Origin: Sphingobium sp. 15-1
GTDB taxonomy: Bacteria > Pseudomonadota > Alphaproteobacteria > Sphingomonadales > Sphingomonadaceae
Assembly (NCBI RefSeq): GCF_013375535.1
Contig: NZ_JABXJG010000001.1
Location: 2,460,001 to 2,524,000, forward strand
Length of the DNA: 64,000 bases
Reading direction: 5' to 3'
Part shown: piece after piece, positions 39,070 through 49,814 of the stretch
Layout of the letters: each line of letters opens with the position of its first letter
Position numbering within the stretch: position 1 is the first letter of the stretch
Made by a program: the position numbers and the translations under genes
The notes under the pieces: generated by a model
Database searches by the model: none
What the model was told of the DNA's origin: nothing
The model's input: the letters and a program-made list of their open reading frames with translations, nothing else

Positions 39070-39142
39070 CGAAAAATCGCGGCGCTGGGCCGAATATCGG
39101 GTTTGCGCATTCGGCCCGCCGAACCGCAAACCGCCCAGCCGC

Positions 39143-40399
<1,257 letters not shown>

Positions 40400-40657
40400 T
40401 CGTGTGAAGTCCGATGGAATGAGAGACGAGAGAAGGAAGGATGGGGAAGGCAGACCCGGCAATGACTCGGGAGAACCCGCGCCGGACGGGCGGGATAGAA
40501 TGTTTGGCGTTTAGCGATCCGACCTAGCCCAAGTCAAGGTGGCTGAGCCCAATGGATCGACAGAAAATTGCCGATATGCGCCCTGGCGCGAATGAAATGG
40601 GATGGGCGGAACAGGCCCCCTCATGCTATACGGGAATAAAATAAGGAGGAATGGGAG

Positions 40658-41614
40658 ATGGGACGCTTTCGCGCCGCTCTGGGCATCGCCGTCGCGATCG
40701 TCAGCCCCTCCCTTGCGGCGCAGGATCGCCCGGCGCTGGACCCCGACGACCCGCCAGCGGTGGTCCGCACGGTTCCCAATCCCGACGCCCGCATCACCAT
40801 CCCGATCCGGATCGACGGCAAGGGGCCATGGAATTTCGTGGTCGATACCGGGTCGCAGCGGACCGTGATAGCCCGCGATCTGGCCGAGCGGCTGGCGCTG
40901 CCGGTGCGGGAGCGAGTGACGGTGATCAGCATGACCGGCCGGGCGGAGGTGAATACGGTCGCGGTGCCGCGCCTTGGCTTCGGCAAGACGATCGTGGACG
41001 ATATTGAGGCGCCGGTGCTGGAGGGTGAGAATATCGGCGCCGCCGGGCTGTTGGGCCTGGACGGGCTGCATGCCAAGCGGCTGCTGCTCAATTTCCGCAC
41101 GGGGCGGATGGAGATCAGCAACAGCAAACAGAGCTGGCGCGATCCCAACGTCATCATCGTGGAAGCGCGGCGGCGCAAGGGTCAGCTCATCCTGCTCGAT
41201 TCCGAAGTGAACGGGACCAAGGTCAACATCATCCTCGACACCGGCACGTCGATCAGCGTGGGCAATATGGCGCTGATGAACAAGCTGGCGCGCAAGAAGA
41301 AGACCCCGGCGCTGAGCTTGGTGACGCTGACCAGCGTGACGGGCGAAACGCTAGTCGGTCAGTTGGGGCTGATCGACCGGGTGCGCATGGGGCAGGTGAC
41401 GCTGAAGGACACGCCGGTCATGTTTGCTGATGCCCAGCCCTTTGCGGAGCTAGACCTTCAGGACAAGCCCGCGCTGCTGCTCGGCATCGACGCGCTCAAG
41501 GTGTTCGACCGGGTGGCCATCGATTTCGGGCGGGGGAAGGTGGACTTCCTGCTGCCTGATACCGGGTTGCTGGAACGGGCGCGCTTCGCGGCGGCGCGGA
41601 GGGCGGCGGGTTAG
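40658..41614 (+). CDS. Retropepsin-like aspartic protease, exported
   Basis: The 318-residue protein starts with a signal peptide (cleavage near SLAAQ). It contains two aspartyl-protease half domains, each with the active-site motif: VVDTGSQRTV at about residues 61-70 and ILDTGTSISV about 130 residues later. Having both lobes in one chain recalls pepsins more than single-lobe retropepsins. Such periplasmic clan AA proteins are common in sphingomonads, with unknown targets. AGGAGG is 8 bases upstream of the ATG at 40658; an ATG at 40651 is too close. Confidence 0.87.
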   Translation: MGRFRAALGIAVAIVSPSLAAQDRPALDPDDPPAVVRTVPNPDARITIPIRIDGKGPWNFVVDTGSQRTVIARDLAERLALPVRERVTVISMTGRAEVNTVAVPRLGFGKTIVDDIEAPVLEGENIGAAGLLGLDGLHAKRLLLNFRTGRMEISNSKQSWRDPNVIIVEARRRKGQLILLDSEVNGTKVNIILDTGTSISVGNMALMNKLARKKKTPALSLVTLTSVTGETLVGQLGLIDRVRMGQVTLKDTPVMFADAQPFAELDLQDKPALLLGIDALKVFDRVAIDFGRGKVDFLLPDTGLLERARFAAARRAAG

Positions 41615-41640
41615 TAGCCGGCGCTTTTGTCTTATAGCGT

Positions 41641-41672
41641 CGCGTGCTCCTGCGAAGGCAGGAGTCCAATTC
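41641..41672. repeat. Half copy of the CGTGCTCCTGCGAAGG palindrome
   Basis: Only the left arm is present (CGTGCTCCTGCGAAGGCAGG followed by AGTCCAATTC). The right arm is missing and another repeat family begins about 10 bases later, so the copy was probably truncated by that element or by deletion. Confidence 0.75.
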
Positions 41673-41682
41673 TAACGGCGCA

Positions 41683-41781
41683 ACGTGCGCAAAAGTGGGA
41701 ACCGGTTTTGCGCTTAAAACGATGCGACAACAAAAGCTTAGAGCGCGCGGCCTGCGTCCGATTTAACGCAGCGCGCTCTAG
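41683..41781. repeat. GCGCAAAAGTGGGAACCGG / AGAGCGCG repeat, copy 2 (plus orientation)
   Basis: The segment comprises a first hairpin (TGCGCAAAA... / ...TTTTGCGC), GATGCGACAACAAAAGC and a second hairpin AGAGCGCGCGGCCTGCG...CGCAGCGCGCTCTAG. It ends in CTAG. The relative at 29106-29235 is inverted. It sits between the convergent aspartic protease and PBP1A genes. From memory this composite repeat is abundant in alphaproteobacteria. Confidence 0.8.
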
Positions 41782-41798
41782 TCAAATCAAGGCATAGC

Positions 41799-43880
41799 CT
41801 AGCGCTGCGGCGCCTGTTGCTGTTGCCGGTTCCGGCCCAGCACATTGTCGATCCACTGCTGGTCGAGCCGCGGCGGCTGTGGCCGGTCGGCGGGGTTGGG
41901 CGCGGCCTGATCGCTTTCATCGGGCTGCTGGTCGCCTTCGCTCTGCTGCTGGCCGCGCTCGATCGGCAAGCCATTCTCATCGACCATCATGCCCCCGTCC
42001 GTTCCACTGTCGGGCTGGCCGTAATAAGCTTCCTCATCCGGCTCCAACTGCCATTCGGGCAGCGTCACCTGCGTTTCGAACTGCTCGACCGGCCGTTTGG
42101 CGACAGCGACCTTCATATAGTCGGCAAAGGCATGGGCCGGCGCCCGACCGCCCTGCAACACGCCCACGGCACGGGCGTCGTCGCGGCCCATCCAGACGCC
42201 GGTGGTGATGCCGCTGGAGAAGCCGAGGAACCAGCCGTCCTTGTTGCTGCTGGTGGTGCCGGTCTTGCCCGCGACCGGGCGGCCGATCTGCGCCGCCCGG
42301 CCGGTGCCGGTGCTGACGGCGGTCTGCATCAGGTCGGTCATCCCCGCCGCGACCCATGGCGCGACCAGCACGCGGCTGGTGTCGTCCTGATGCTCGTAGA
42401 GCAGGCGGCCGTCGGCGGTCGTGACCTTAGTGATGCCGTAAGGCGTCACCGCCACGCCCTTGCGCGCGATGGAGGCGAAGGCGCGGGTCATGTCGATCAG
42501 CCGCACGTCGGACGTGCCCAGCACCATGGAGGGATGGGTGTTGATCGGCGTGGTGATGCCGAAGCGTCGCGCCATGTCGGCCACGGTCGGAAAGCCGACC
42601 TCCACCCCCAGCTTGGCCGCCACGGTGTTGACCGAATAGGCGAAGGCCGTGCGAATATCGATGTCGCCGGAAAAGCGCCCATTGCTGTTGCGCGGCTTCC
42701 ACCCGTTAATTTCGACCGCGCTGTCGGTGACGCCGGTGTCGGGCGTGTAGCCCGCCTCCAGCGCCGCCATATAGACGAAGATCTTCCAGGAAGACCCCGG
42801 CTGACGGGTGGCGGTGGTGGCGCGGTTGTAGTTGGAACTCACATAGTCCAGCCCGCCGACCATCGCCCTGACCGCGCCGTCGCGGTCGAGCGAGACCAGC
42901 GCGCCCTGCGTGCCGCTGGGCACATTGGCCTGGATCGCCGCCGTCGCCGCCTTCTGCATGCCAAGGTCGATGGTGGTATAGACCTCCAGCGGCTCATTGG
43001 GCTCGTCGATCAGCGTGTCGAGCTGCGGCAGCGCCCAGTCGGTGAAGTAACGCACGCTGTTCTGCGGCGGCTCGGGCGCCATCTTCACGTCCTGGAGATT
43101 GGCGTTGGCGCGTTCGGCGGCGCTGATCTTGCCATTTTCCTGCATCAGCTCCAGCACCACGCCTGCGCGGCCGATGGCGGCGTCGGCGTCGGCGGTCGGG
43201 GAGTAGCTGGACGGAGCCTTCACCAGACCGGCGACGATCGCCGCTTCAGGCAGGTTCAGGCTGGTCGCGGGATGACCGAAGAATTTCCGGCTCGCGGCGT
43301 CGATGCCATAGGCGCCGCCGCCGAAATAGACTTTGTTCAAATAGAGTTCGAGAATCTGCCGCTTGGAGAATTTGCGCTCCAGCGCGAGGGCCAGCACCAT
43401 TTCGCGGACCTTGCGGCCCCAGCTATAGCTGTTGTTGAGGAAGATGTTGCGCGTCACCTGCTGCGTGATGGTGGAGGCGCCCTGCCAGCGGCGGCCGCTG
43501 CCGCGCCGCTCCATCGCCACCCAGGCGGCGCGGGCCATGCCGATGGGGTCGACGCCGGGGTGCAGATAATAGCGCTTGTCCTCGGTCGCGACCATCGCGT
43601 CGACCATGACGGCCGGGATCTGGTCATAGCTCAGCCAGCGGCCAAAGCTCGGGCCCAGCGAGACGATGACGCTGCCGTCCGCCGCATGGACGCGGATCAT
43701 CTGGCCGTTGGGCGATGATTTCAGCGATTCATAATCGGGCAGCGACTGATAGGCGATGACGACGGCGACGACGATCGCGACGATCGCGCTGAGTCCGCCG
43801 ACAAGGCCGATCTTCAGGCCCCGCACCAGCCATTTCTTCACTCTGCCCCGCGGTTCGCTGCTCTTGCCTGATCGTGCCAT
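41799..43880 (-). CDS. Class A penicillin-binding protein (PBP1A-like)
   Basis: The 693-residue bifunctional enzyme polymerises and cross-links peptidoglycan. It has an N-terminal membrane helix (about residues 22-45), a GT51 glycosyltransferase domain (VATEDKRYYLHPGVDP, GASTITQQVTRN, ELYLNKVYFGGGAYGI) and a transpeptidase domain with SSWK, YSVNT (SxN) and AGKTGTTSS (KTG). The tail is Gln/Pro/Asp-rich and low complexity. Start and length fit the family. Confidence 0.95.
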   Translation of the reverse strand: MARSGKSSEPRGRVKKWLVRGLKIGLVGGLSAIVAIVVAVVIAYQSLPDYESLKSSPNGQMIRVHAADGSVIVSLGPSFGRWLSYDQIPAVMVDAMVATEDKRYYLHPGVDPIGMARAAWVAMERRGSGRRWQGASTITQQVTRNIFLNNSYSWGRKVREMVLALALERKFSKRQILELYLNKVYFGGGAYGIDAASRKFFGHPATSLNLPEAAIVAGLVKAPSSYSPTADADAAIGRAGVVLELMQENGKISAAERANANLQDVKMAPEPPQNSVRYFTDWALPQLDTLIDEPNEPLEVYTTIDLGMQKAATAAIQANVPSGTQGALVSLDRDGAVRAMVGGLDYVSSNYNRATTATRQPGSSWKIFVYMAALEAGYTPDTGVTDSAVEINGWKPRNSNGRFSGDIDIRTAFAYSVNTVAAKLGVEVGFPTVADMARRFGITTPINTHPSMVLGTSDVRLIDMTRAFASIARKGVAVTPYGITKVTTADGRLLYEHQDDTSRVLVAPWVAAGMTDLMQTAVSTGTGRAAQIGRPVAGKTGTTSSNKDGWFLGFSSGITTGVWMGRDDARAVGVLQGGRAPAHAFADYMKVAVAKRPVEQFETQVTLPEWQLEPDEEAYYGQPDSGTDGGMMVDENGLPIERGQQQSEGDQQPDESDQAAPNPADRPQPPRLDQQWIDNVLGRNRQQQQAPQR

Positions 43881-44053
43881 GGTTCGCCCGGATATGCGCT
43901 AAACGGAAAGGCGGCCAGTGGAAAAGCCGTGCAGGCCGCGCAAAATCTCCAGCGTCTTTATGTTTTCCGCGATTTCCCAGCCGCCAGACATGCCATCCGG
44001 CCCGAAATCGCTCGGGGTTTCAAGAGAAAGTCCGCTGTACCGGCGATGAACGA

Positions 44054-44458
44054 TTATTCTGCGTCGTCACGCGGCTGGAAATCCAGCGACGCGCTGTTCA
44101 TGCAATAGCGCAGGCCGTTGACCCCCGGCCCGTCGGGGAAGACATGACCCAGATGCCCGCCGCAATTCGAGCAGCGGACTTCGGTGCGGATCATGCCATG
44201 GCTGGTGTCGCGGATTTCATCGACCGCGTCGATGTCGACCGGCGCGGTGAAGCTGGGCCAGCCCGACCCGCTGTCATATTTTTCCTCGGCGTCGAACAGC
44301 TCCGCGCCGCAGCCCGCGCAGAAATAAAGGCCGTCGGCCTTGTTGCTGTTATATTTGCCGGTGAAGGCCCGCTCCGTGCCGCCCTCCCGCAAGACATGAT
44401 ATTGTTCGGGGGAAAGGCGCTCGCGCCATTCGGCGTCGGTCAGGTTGAGCTTGTCCAT
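44054..44458 (-). CDS. msrB: Peptide-methionine (R)-S-oxide reductase
   Basis: MsrB reduces the R isomer of methionine sulfoxide in proteins. The 134-residue protein has the two zinc CxxC pairs (CAGCG and CSNCG), the catalytic Cys in [11 protein letters not shown] and the GSGWPSF substrate loop. The ATG at 44458 ([11 protein letters not shown]) is the usual start; a longer frame is spurious. The 173 bases to PBP1A hold nothing recognisable. Confidence 0.95.
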   Translation of the reverse strand: MDKLNLTDAEWRERLSPEQYHVLREGGTERAFTGKYNSNKADGLYFCAGCGAELFDAEEKYDSGSGWPSFTAPVDIDAVDEIRDTSHGMIRTEVRCSNCGGHLGHVFPDGPGVNGLRYCMNSASLDFQPRDDAE

Positions 44459-44529
44459 GCGCGGCAATATGGCGACGGGTGGGCGCGCGATCAAGCGGTT
44501 AGGCGTGAGCCTTGAGGTCTTTAGGAAGT

Positions 44530-44615
44530 CGTGTTCCTGCGGAAGCAGGAACCCAGTTCCGGCCTTGCCTTATTGGATGAAGCGTGGACCTGGGCTCCTG
44601 CCTGCGCAGGAGCAC
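44530..44615. repeat. Palindromic repeat, CGTGCTCCTGCGAAGG family, copy 6
   Basis: Arms CGTGTTCCTGCGGAAGCAGG and CCTGCGCAGGAGCAC are only partly matched, around a longer loop. It lies between holA and msrB, which are on the same strand. Confidence 0.83.
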
Positions 44616-44627
44616 CTGGAATAAGAG

Positions 44628-45653
44628 CTACCGCTCCCGCGCCGCTTGACGGGCGATGGCGAGCAGTTCGTGGCGGACCATCAGGTCGCCCAGCCCCCTG
44701 CCCGACCGGCTGGCGCGCTCGGCCTGGGCCAGACGCTGGATGACGCGGGCGATGCCGCTTGCGTCCCAGATGCGGACCTGCCGCGTGACGACGCCCTTTT
44801 CCTTCCAGAACACCGCCTTGCCTGCCGCCTCAACCGCACCCTCCAGGCGTCCGCTATCATCGAAATCGGCGCGGATATTGGCGAGCAGCATGGCGCGGGT
44901 GAGCAGCGGACGCAGCACCGCCGCCATCGCCGTCCCCGCTTCCGCCAGACGCCCCAATTCCCGGTGCATGCCGCGCAAGTCGCCGCCCAGCACTGCGTTC
45001 ACCAGCGGCGCGGCGTCGCTGTCGGGATTGTCGGCGGAGAGCGCGTCGAGCGCTTCCTCGGTCGCCTCGCGTGGGCGGTCGGGCGCGGCGTCGAGATAGA
45101 GGATCAGCTTCTCCACCTCCCCCGCCATCAGCGTACGGTCGCCATTGGTAAGGTCGGCAATGCGGCGGCCCAATTCGGACGAGAGCCGCAGCCCCCCTTC
45201 CCGCGCAATGGCGATGGCGATCTGCTCCGCCTCCCGCGCATCGGGCTGGTAGGAAACGAAGGCCATGGTCTGCTTATGGTCGAGGGCGAGCTTGAGCAGC
45301 TTCGACGTGGCCTTGAGCGCGCCGGCAATGGCAATGACGGGATTGCCCGCCGCCTCCGCCTCCAGCAGCGCGGTCAGCGCGGGGAGCGATTCCTCGCCCA
45401 TGCCGTTGACGCGAATCCAGCGCTTGTCCCCGAACATGGAGAAGGACGCCGCCTCGTCCGCCAGCCGCGCCGGATCGTCGCGCAAGGTCGGTGGGTCGAG
45501 GTCGATCCGCTCCGCATCCGGCCCCATGGCGCGTTCCAGCCGCTTGGCGAGCGTGGCGCTGCCCGCCTCGTCAGGACCGTAGAGCAGGAAGAAACGGCAG
45601 TCGGCAGGCGGCGCGTCGAGCGCCTTTTCGATCTGGCCGCGATTGGCCTTCAA
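44628..45653 (-). CDS. holA: DNA polymerase III subunit delta
   Basis: HolA is the clamp-loader wrench subunit that opens the beta clamp. The 341-residue protein has the AAA-like N-terminal region (CRFFLLYGPDEAGSATLAKRLE) without a complete Walker A, and the family SADNPDSDAAPLVNAVLGGD segment. It overlaps lptE by 4 bases, part of the conserved leuS-lptE-holA order. Confidence 0.93.
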   Translation of the reverse strand: MKANRGQIEKALDAPPADCRFFLLYGPDEAGSATLAKRLERAMGPDAERIDLDPPTLRDDPARLADEAASFSMFGDKRWIRVNGMGEESLPALTALLEAEAAGNPVIAIAGALKATSKLLKLALDHKQTMAFVSYQPDAREAEQIAIAIAREGGLRLSSELGRRIADLTNGDRTLMAGEVEKLILYLDAAPDRPREATEEALDALSADNPDSDAAPLVNAVLGGDLRGMHRELGRLAEAGTAMAAVLRPLLTRAMLLANIRADFDDSGRLEGAVEAAGKAVFWKEKGVVTRQVRIWDASGIARVIQRLAQAERASRSGRGLGDLMVRHELLAIARQAARER

Positions 45654-46144
45654 CGGCCCTTGTCCCTGGTCGCAAAGCGGGCGAGCCGGGCGACGATCTG
45701 GTCGGCAATGGTCTGCGACAGGCGTTCCAGCGCCGTGTCTTCCGCCGCGATCGTCGCATATTCGCTGGACACGACGTCGATGCCGACATCCGATCCGGCG
45801 GTGTCGTCCAATATCTGCGCGCCGGTGGCGTCATCGATGAGCTGATAGCGGGCGCGCAAGGTCCGCCGCTCGCGGGTGACGGCGGCGTCGGAACGCAGAC
45901 CGAAGCCGCTGATATTGTCGTCCAGCTTCACCACCAGCTTGTAGCCGGGGCCCGTGCCGCTCATCGCCGCCAGCCGGTCGTTCAGCGCATTGCGCACCAG
46001 CCAGCCGCCCTTGCCCTCGATCGGCTGCACCTCGACGCGCCCCAGCGCTTGCGCGACCGCGCCATGGCTGCCCCCGCTGTAGACGGGGCGGAGGCCGCAG
46101 GCGGAGAGGGACAGGGCGACAAAGAGCAATGGCCAGAACTTCAT
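45650..46144 (-). CDS. lptE: LPS-assembly lipoprotein LptE
   Basis: LptE plugs the LptD barrel and helps insert lipopolysaccharide into the outer membrane. The 164-residue protein has a lipobox (LSLSAC, Cys-16), the family start GLRPVYSGG and a beta-rich core with YQLIDDATGAQILDD. The location between leuS and holA is the alphaproteobacterial norm and strengthens the call. Confidence 0.9.
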   Translation of the reverse strand: MKFWPLLFVALSLSACGLRPVYSGGSHGAVAQALGRVEVQPIEGKGGWLVRNALNDRLAAMSGTGPGYKLVVKLDDNISGFGLRSDAAVTRERRTLRARYQLIDDATGAQILDDTAGSDVGIDVVSSEYATIAAEDTALERLSQTIADQIVARLARFATRDKGR

Positions 46145-46160
46145 AAGACCTACCCTTAAC

Positions 46161-46237
46161 CGTTCGCCCTGAGCTTGTCGAAGGGCCGTTCTTCTTCAAA
46201 GAGAAGTGAAGGGCTTCGACAGGCTCAGCCCGAACGG
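46161..46237. repeat. Palindromic repeat, TTCGGGCTGAGCCTGTCG family
   Basis: The arms CGTTCGCCCTGAGCTTGTCG and the inverted GCTTCGACAGGCTCAGCCCG enclose a short spacer. It separates leuS from lptE within a same-strand cluster. This arm sequence is another repeat I know as widely dispersed in proteobacterial genomes. Confidence 0.83.
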
Positions 46238-46243
46238 ATGTTG

Positions 46244-48907
46244 TTAAATAACCAAATTCACCAGACGGTCCGGCACCACGATCACCTTTTTCGGTATCGC
46301 GCCTTCCAGCGTCCGCATCACATTGGGTGCGGCAAGGGCCAGCTTTTCCAGCTCGTCCTTGGGCGTGCCCTTGGGAACGGTGATGGTGTCGCGCAGCTTG
46401 CCCATGACCTGGCAGGCGATGGTGACTTCATCCTCCACCAGCAGAGCGGGATCGACGGCGGGCCAAGCAGCCTCCGCGATCAGGCCCTGCTCGCCCATGT
46501 CCGCCCAGGCCTCTTCGGCCAGATGCGGGGTCATCGGCGCGACCAGCAGCGCCAGCGCCCGGATCGCGGCGCTGCGGCTGGCGGAGGGCTTGGCCTTTTC
46601 CACCGCATTGGTGAGTTCGTAGATCTTCGCCACCGCCTTGTTGAAGGACAGGGCCTCGATGTCCTTCGCCACGCCGTCGATGGTCTGGTGGAGCTTGCGG
46701 TCGAGGGGCTTGTCCTGCCCTTCGGCGGCCTTGTCGGCTTCCCCGAACAGCCTCCACAGGCGGTTCACGAAGCGCCACGAGCCTTCGATGCCCGCCTCGG
46801 TCCAGGGCAGGTCGCGCTCCGGCGGGCTGTCGGACAGCATGAACCAGCGCACCGCGTCCGCGCCATATTGGGCGATGATGTCGTCAGGATCGACGACATT
46901 CTTCTTGGACTTGGACATTTTCTCGACGCGGCCGCGATCTATGCTCTCGACAATCACATCTTCGGAGTCCGAAAACTCTTCTTCAATCCCGGGCGCACGC
47001 AAGCTGCCGTCAGCTTGAACTATCACTTCCGACGGCGCGAGCCATCGTCTGGAATATCCTGAGAACTCAGAATATTTCTCATGGACCTGCTCCTTGGAGA
47101 GGCCATTTTGACGAGCATCATTCAATATGCTCGCAAGCTTGTTTCCAGCATCGATGAATTTGAGACGCGCAGAATAGGTCTCATGCGTCACCATGCCCTG
47201 GGTGAAGAGCCCGGTGAAAGGCTCGGCAAAGCCGATCTGGCCCATATGCTGAAGCGCGCGGGTCCAGAAGCGGGCGTAGAGCAGATGCAGGATCGCATGT
47301 TCCACGCCGCCGATATATTGCCCGACCGGCAACCATTTCTCGACCGTTTCCCGGTCGAAGGGCTTATCCTTGGGCTGGCTGGCGAAGCGGATGAAATACC
47401 AGCTCGAATCCGCGAACGTGTCCAGCGTGTCGGTCTCGCGCCGTGCCGCCTTGCCGCATTTGGGGCAGTCGACATGCTTCCAGGTCGGGTGCCGGTCCAG
47501 CGGATTGCCGGGAATGTCGAAGCTGACATCGTCCGGCAGCACCACGGGCAACTGGTCCTTGGGCACGCCCACAGGACCGCAATCCTCGCAATGGATGACC
47601 GGGATCGGCGTGCCCCAATAACGCTGGCGCGACACGCCCCAGTCGCGCAGGCGGAACACGGTGGTGCCGGTGCCCCAGCCGCCCTCTTCAGCGCGGCGGA
47701 TGACTTGCGCCTTCGCCTCCTCAACGCCGAGGCCGTTGAGGAAGTCGGAGTTCACCAGCCTGCCGGGGCCGACATAGGCTTCGTCGCCAATGCCCTTCTG
47801 CTCATCGCCCTGCGCGGCGACGACGCGCTCGACCGGCAGCATATATTTGCGCGCAAAGTCGAGGTCGCGCTGGTCATGGCCCGGAACCGCCATGACGGCG
47901 CCGGTGCCATAGTCCATCAGCACGAAATTCGCGACGAACAGCGGCAGCTTCCGCCCGGTGAAGGGGTGGATCACCGACAGGCCGGTGTCATAGCCCTTCT
48001 TCTCCTGCGTCTCGATCTCGGCGGCGGCGGTGCCGGTCTGGCGGCATTCATCGGCAAAGGCGGCGAGCGCCGCATCCTTTTCGGCCAGCGCTAGCGCGAT
48101 TGGGTGATCCGCCGCGACCGCCGCGAAGCTCGCGCCGAAAATCGTGTCGGGGCGGGTAGAGAACACCTCCAGCTCGCTGATCTCGCCCACGGGCGCGTCC
48201 AGCTTGAAGCGGAATTGCAGGCCAACCGACTTGCCGATCCAGTTTTCCTGCATCAGCCGCACCTTTTCGGGCCACTGGTCCAGGGTTTTCAGGCCCGCCA
48301 GCAGATCGTCCGCGAACTGGGTGATCTTGAGGAACCACTGGCTGAGCTTGCGCTTTTCGACCGGCGCGCCGGAGCGCCAGCCCTTGCCGTCGATCACCTG
48401 CTCGTTCGCCAGCACGGTCATGTCGACAGGATCCCAGTTGACCGCCGATTCCTTGCGATAGACCAGGCCCGCTTCCAGCATGTCGAGGAACAGCGCCTGT
48501 TCATGGCCGTAATAGTCGGGGTGGCAGGTCGCCAGTTCCCGGCTCCAATCCAGCGCGAAGCCCAGTTTCTTGAGCTGCGCCTTCATGTTGGCAATGTTTT
48601 CATACGTCCATTTGCCGGGATGGACCTTCTTCTCCATCGCGGCATTTTCGGCCGGCATGCCGAAGGCGTCCCAGCCCATCGGATGCAGCACTTCATGGCC
48701 GGTCATACGGCGGAAACGCGCCAGCACGTCACCCATCGAGTAATTGCGCACATGGCCGATATGGATGCGCCCCGACGGATAGGGGAACATCTCCAGCACA
48801 TAGCTGCGCGGCTTTTCGCTGCTGTCGGACGCCTTGAACGTCTGCTTCTCGTCCCAGGCGGCCTGCCAACGGGCATCGGCCTCAAGCGGGTTGAAGCGCC
48901 TTTGCAT
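46244..48907 (-). CDS. leuS: Leucyl-tRNA synthetase
   Basis: This class I synthetase charges tRNA-Leu. The 887-residue protein has [15 protein letters not shown] (HIGH motif), the CP1 editing domain, a zinc-type Cys cluster (HCEDCG, CPKCGK) and KMSKS at 663-667. Between HETY (575-578) and KMSKS, 84 residues form a long leucine-specific domain. Its DNA (about 47041-47165) is markedly less GC-rich than its surroundings: 28 and 26 G+C per 60 bases on two successive lines. The frame is intact, so the enzyme should be functional. Confidence 0.97.
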   Translation of the reverse strand: MQRRFNPLEADARWQAAWDEKQTFKASDSSEKPRSYVLEMFPYPSGRIHIGHVRNYSMGDVLARFRRMTGHEVLHPMGWDAFGMPAENAAMEKKVHPGKWTYENIANMKAQLKKLGFALDWSRELATCHPDYYGHEQALFLDMLEAGLVYRKESAVNWDPVDMTVLANEQVIDGKGWRSGAPVEKRKLSQWFLKITQFADDLLAGLKTLDQWPEKVRLMQENWIGKSVGLQFRFKLDAPVGEISELEVFSTRPDTIFGASFAAVAADHPIALALAEKDAALAAFADECRQTGTAAAEIETQEKKGYDTGLSVIHPFTGRKLPLFVANFVLMDYGTGAVMAVPGHDQRDLDFARKYMLPVERVVAAQGDEQKGIGDEAYVGPGRLVNSDFLNGLGVEEAKAQVIRRAEEGGWGTGTTVFRLRDWGVSRQRYWGTPIPVIHCEDCGPVGVPKDQLPVVLPDDVSFDIPGNPLDRHPTWKHVDCPKCGKAARRETDTLDTFADSSWYFIRFASQPKDKPFDRETVEKWLPVGQYIGGVEHAILHLLYARFWTRALQHMGQIGFAEPFTGLFTQGMVTHETYSARLKFIDAGNKLASILNDARQNGLSKEQVHEKYSEFSGYSRRWLAPSEVIVQADGSLRAPGIEEEFSDSEDVIVESIDRGRVEKMSKSKKNVVDPDDIIAQYGADAVRWFMLSDSPPERDLPWTEAGIEGSWRFVNRLWRLFGEADKAAEGQDKPLDRKLHQTIDGVAKDIEALSFNKAVAKIYELTNAVEKAKPSASRSAAIRALALLVAPMTPHLAEEAWADMGEQGLIAEAAWPAVDPALLVEDEVTIACQVMGKLRDTITVPKGTPKDELEKLALAAPNVMRTLEGAIPKKVIVVPDRLVNLVI

Positions 48908-48992
48908 GGAATGGGTCCTCAAAATGCATTCGGGCTGAGCTTTGTCCAAGCCCAGCCCCTGGTCCTACAACAAAATCGACGGAAAGGGACTT

Positions 48993-49137
48993 TAGGGTGT
49001 GTGTGGATTCAGTTCAGGGCGAGGCGAAAATGGTGGATTTCGAGAACCGGCGCGCAGCGTACTTCAGTACGTGAGCACCGGAAGCGCAGAAAGCCGCCAT
49101 TTGCAGCCCGCCATGGACTGAATCCACACACACCCTA
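48993..49137 (-). repeat. 141-bp TA-flanked palindromic element, copy B
   Basis: The element runs GGGTGTGTGTGGATTCAG to CTGAATCCACACACACCC with TA on each side. It matches the copy at 29236-29380 over its whole length apart from scattered substitutions. As in that copy, the right-hand TA plus the first base of the element on the minus strand forms the TAG stop codon of the adjacent gene (DUF3576). It lies between DUF3576 and leuS. Confidence 0.82.
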
Positions 49138-49587
49138 GCCTGCGATCGCCATGCGGCGCAGGTCGCGAGCCTTGGTCAAGATGATCTCTTCCAGCTTCTG
49201 CACCGTCGCGGCCTGCACCGGGGCGTCGACCCACTGGCCACCCTGGCTGACCTGACGGCTGGCGGCGACGCGCAGGGCGTCGGCGCGCAGATCCTGATCC
49301 AGAATCGAAACGGTCAGCTTCATCCGCTCATTGGGGCTGTTCGGATTGGCGTACCAGTCGGTGACGATGACGCCGCCGTTGGAATCCGTCTGCACCATCG
49401 GCATGAAGGACAGCGTGTCCAGCGTCGCGCGCCACAGATAGGCGTTGACGCCGATCGTCGTCACCTTCGACGCGGCCAGATCAGCCTTGGGGCGATCCTT
49501 GGCCCCGCCCCCGCAGGCGGCGAGCGGCAGAAGGGCGGCCAGCAGCAGACCGGCGGAAAGGCGCGAAGAAAGGCGGCGGACCATCAT
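49135..49587 (-). CDS. DUF3576 lipoprotein
   Basis: The 150-residue protein has a signal peptide and lipobox (LLPLAACGGG). The DUF3576 domain follows with VNAYLWRATLDTLSFMPMVQ, GGVIVTDWYANPNSPNERMK and RQVSQGGQWVDAPV. The family is periplasmic or outer-membrane lipoproteins of unknown role, normally placed before leuS in alphaproteobacteria. Two adjacent ATGs (49587 and 49584) are possible starts. The stop codon lies in the repeat element. Confidence 0.88.
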   Translation of the reverse strand: MMVRRLSSRLSAGLLLAALLPLAACGGGAKDRPKADLAASKVTTIGVNAYLWRATLDTLSFMPMVQTDSNGGVIVTDWYANPNSPNERMKLTVSILDQDLRADALRVAASRQVSQGGQWVDAPVQAATVQKLEEIILTKARDLRRMAIAG

Positions 49588-49814
49588 GACTGTTCCATCA
49601 AACGAGAAAAACGCCCCGCTTCTATAGAGAAGCCGCGCCAATGGGCAAGGGGGACCGGGGGATCGGGCCGCAACGGCCGGTCGCGCAACCGGCAGGAGTC
49701 CTGTGTGTTCCGTGCAACAGCTCAGACAAAAAACAGGGGGCGCTCTACCAATTCCAGAGCCTTGGGTATATGAACCAACCTAGAAAAGTAGTCGGTGGGG
49801 AAGAGATTCGTAAC

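Noticed and set aside
38285..39142. Manganese (yybP-ykoY) riboswitch upstream of the TerC gene
   Set aside because: The conserved loops are not recognisable; the region is explained by the rho terminator hairpins.
41817..43718. 633-codon plus-strand frame antisense to PBP1A
   Set aside because: Shadow of the PBP1A coding sequence; no ribosome site or domain.
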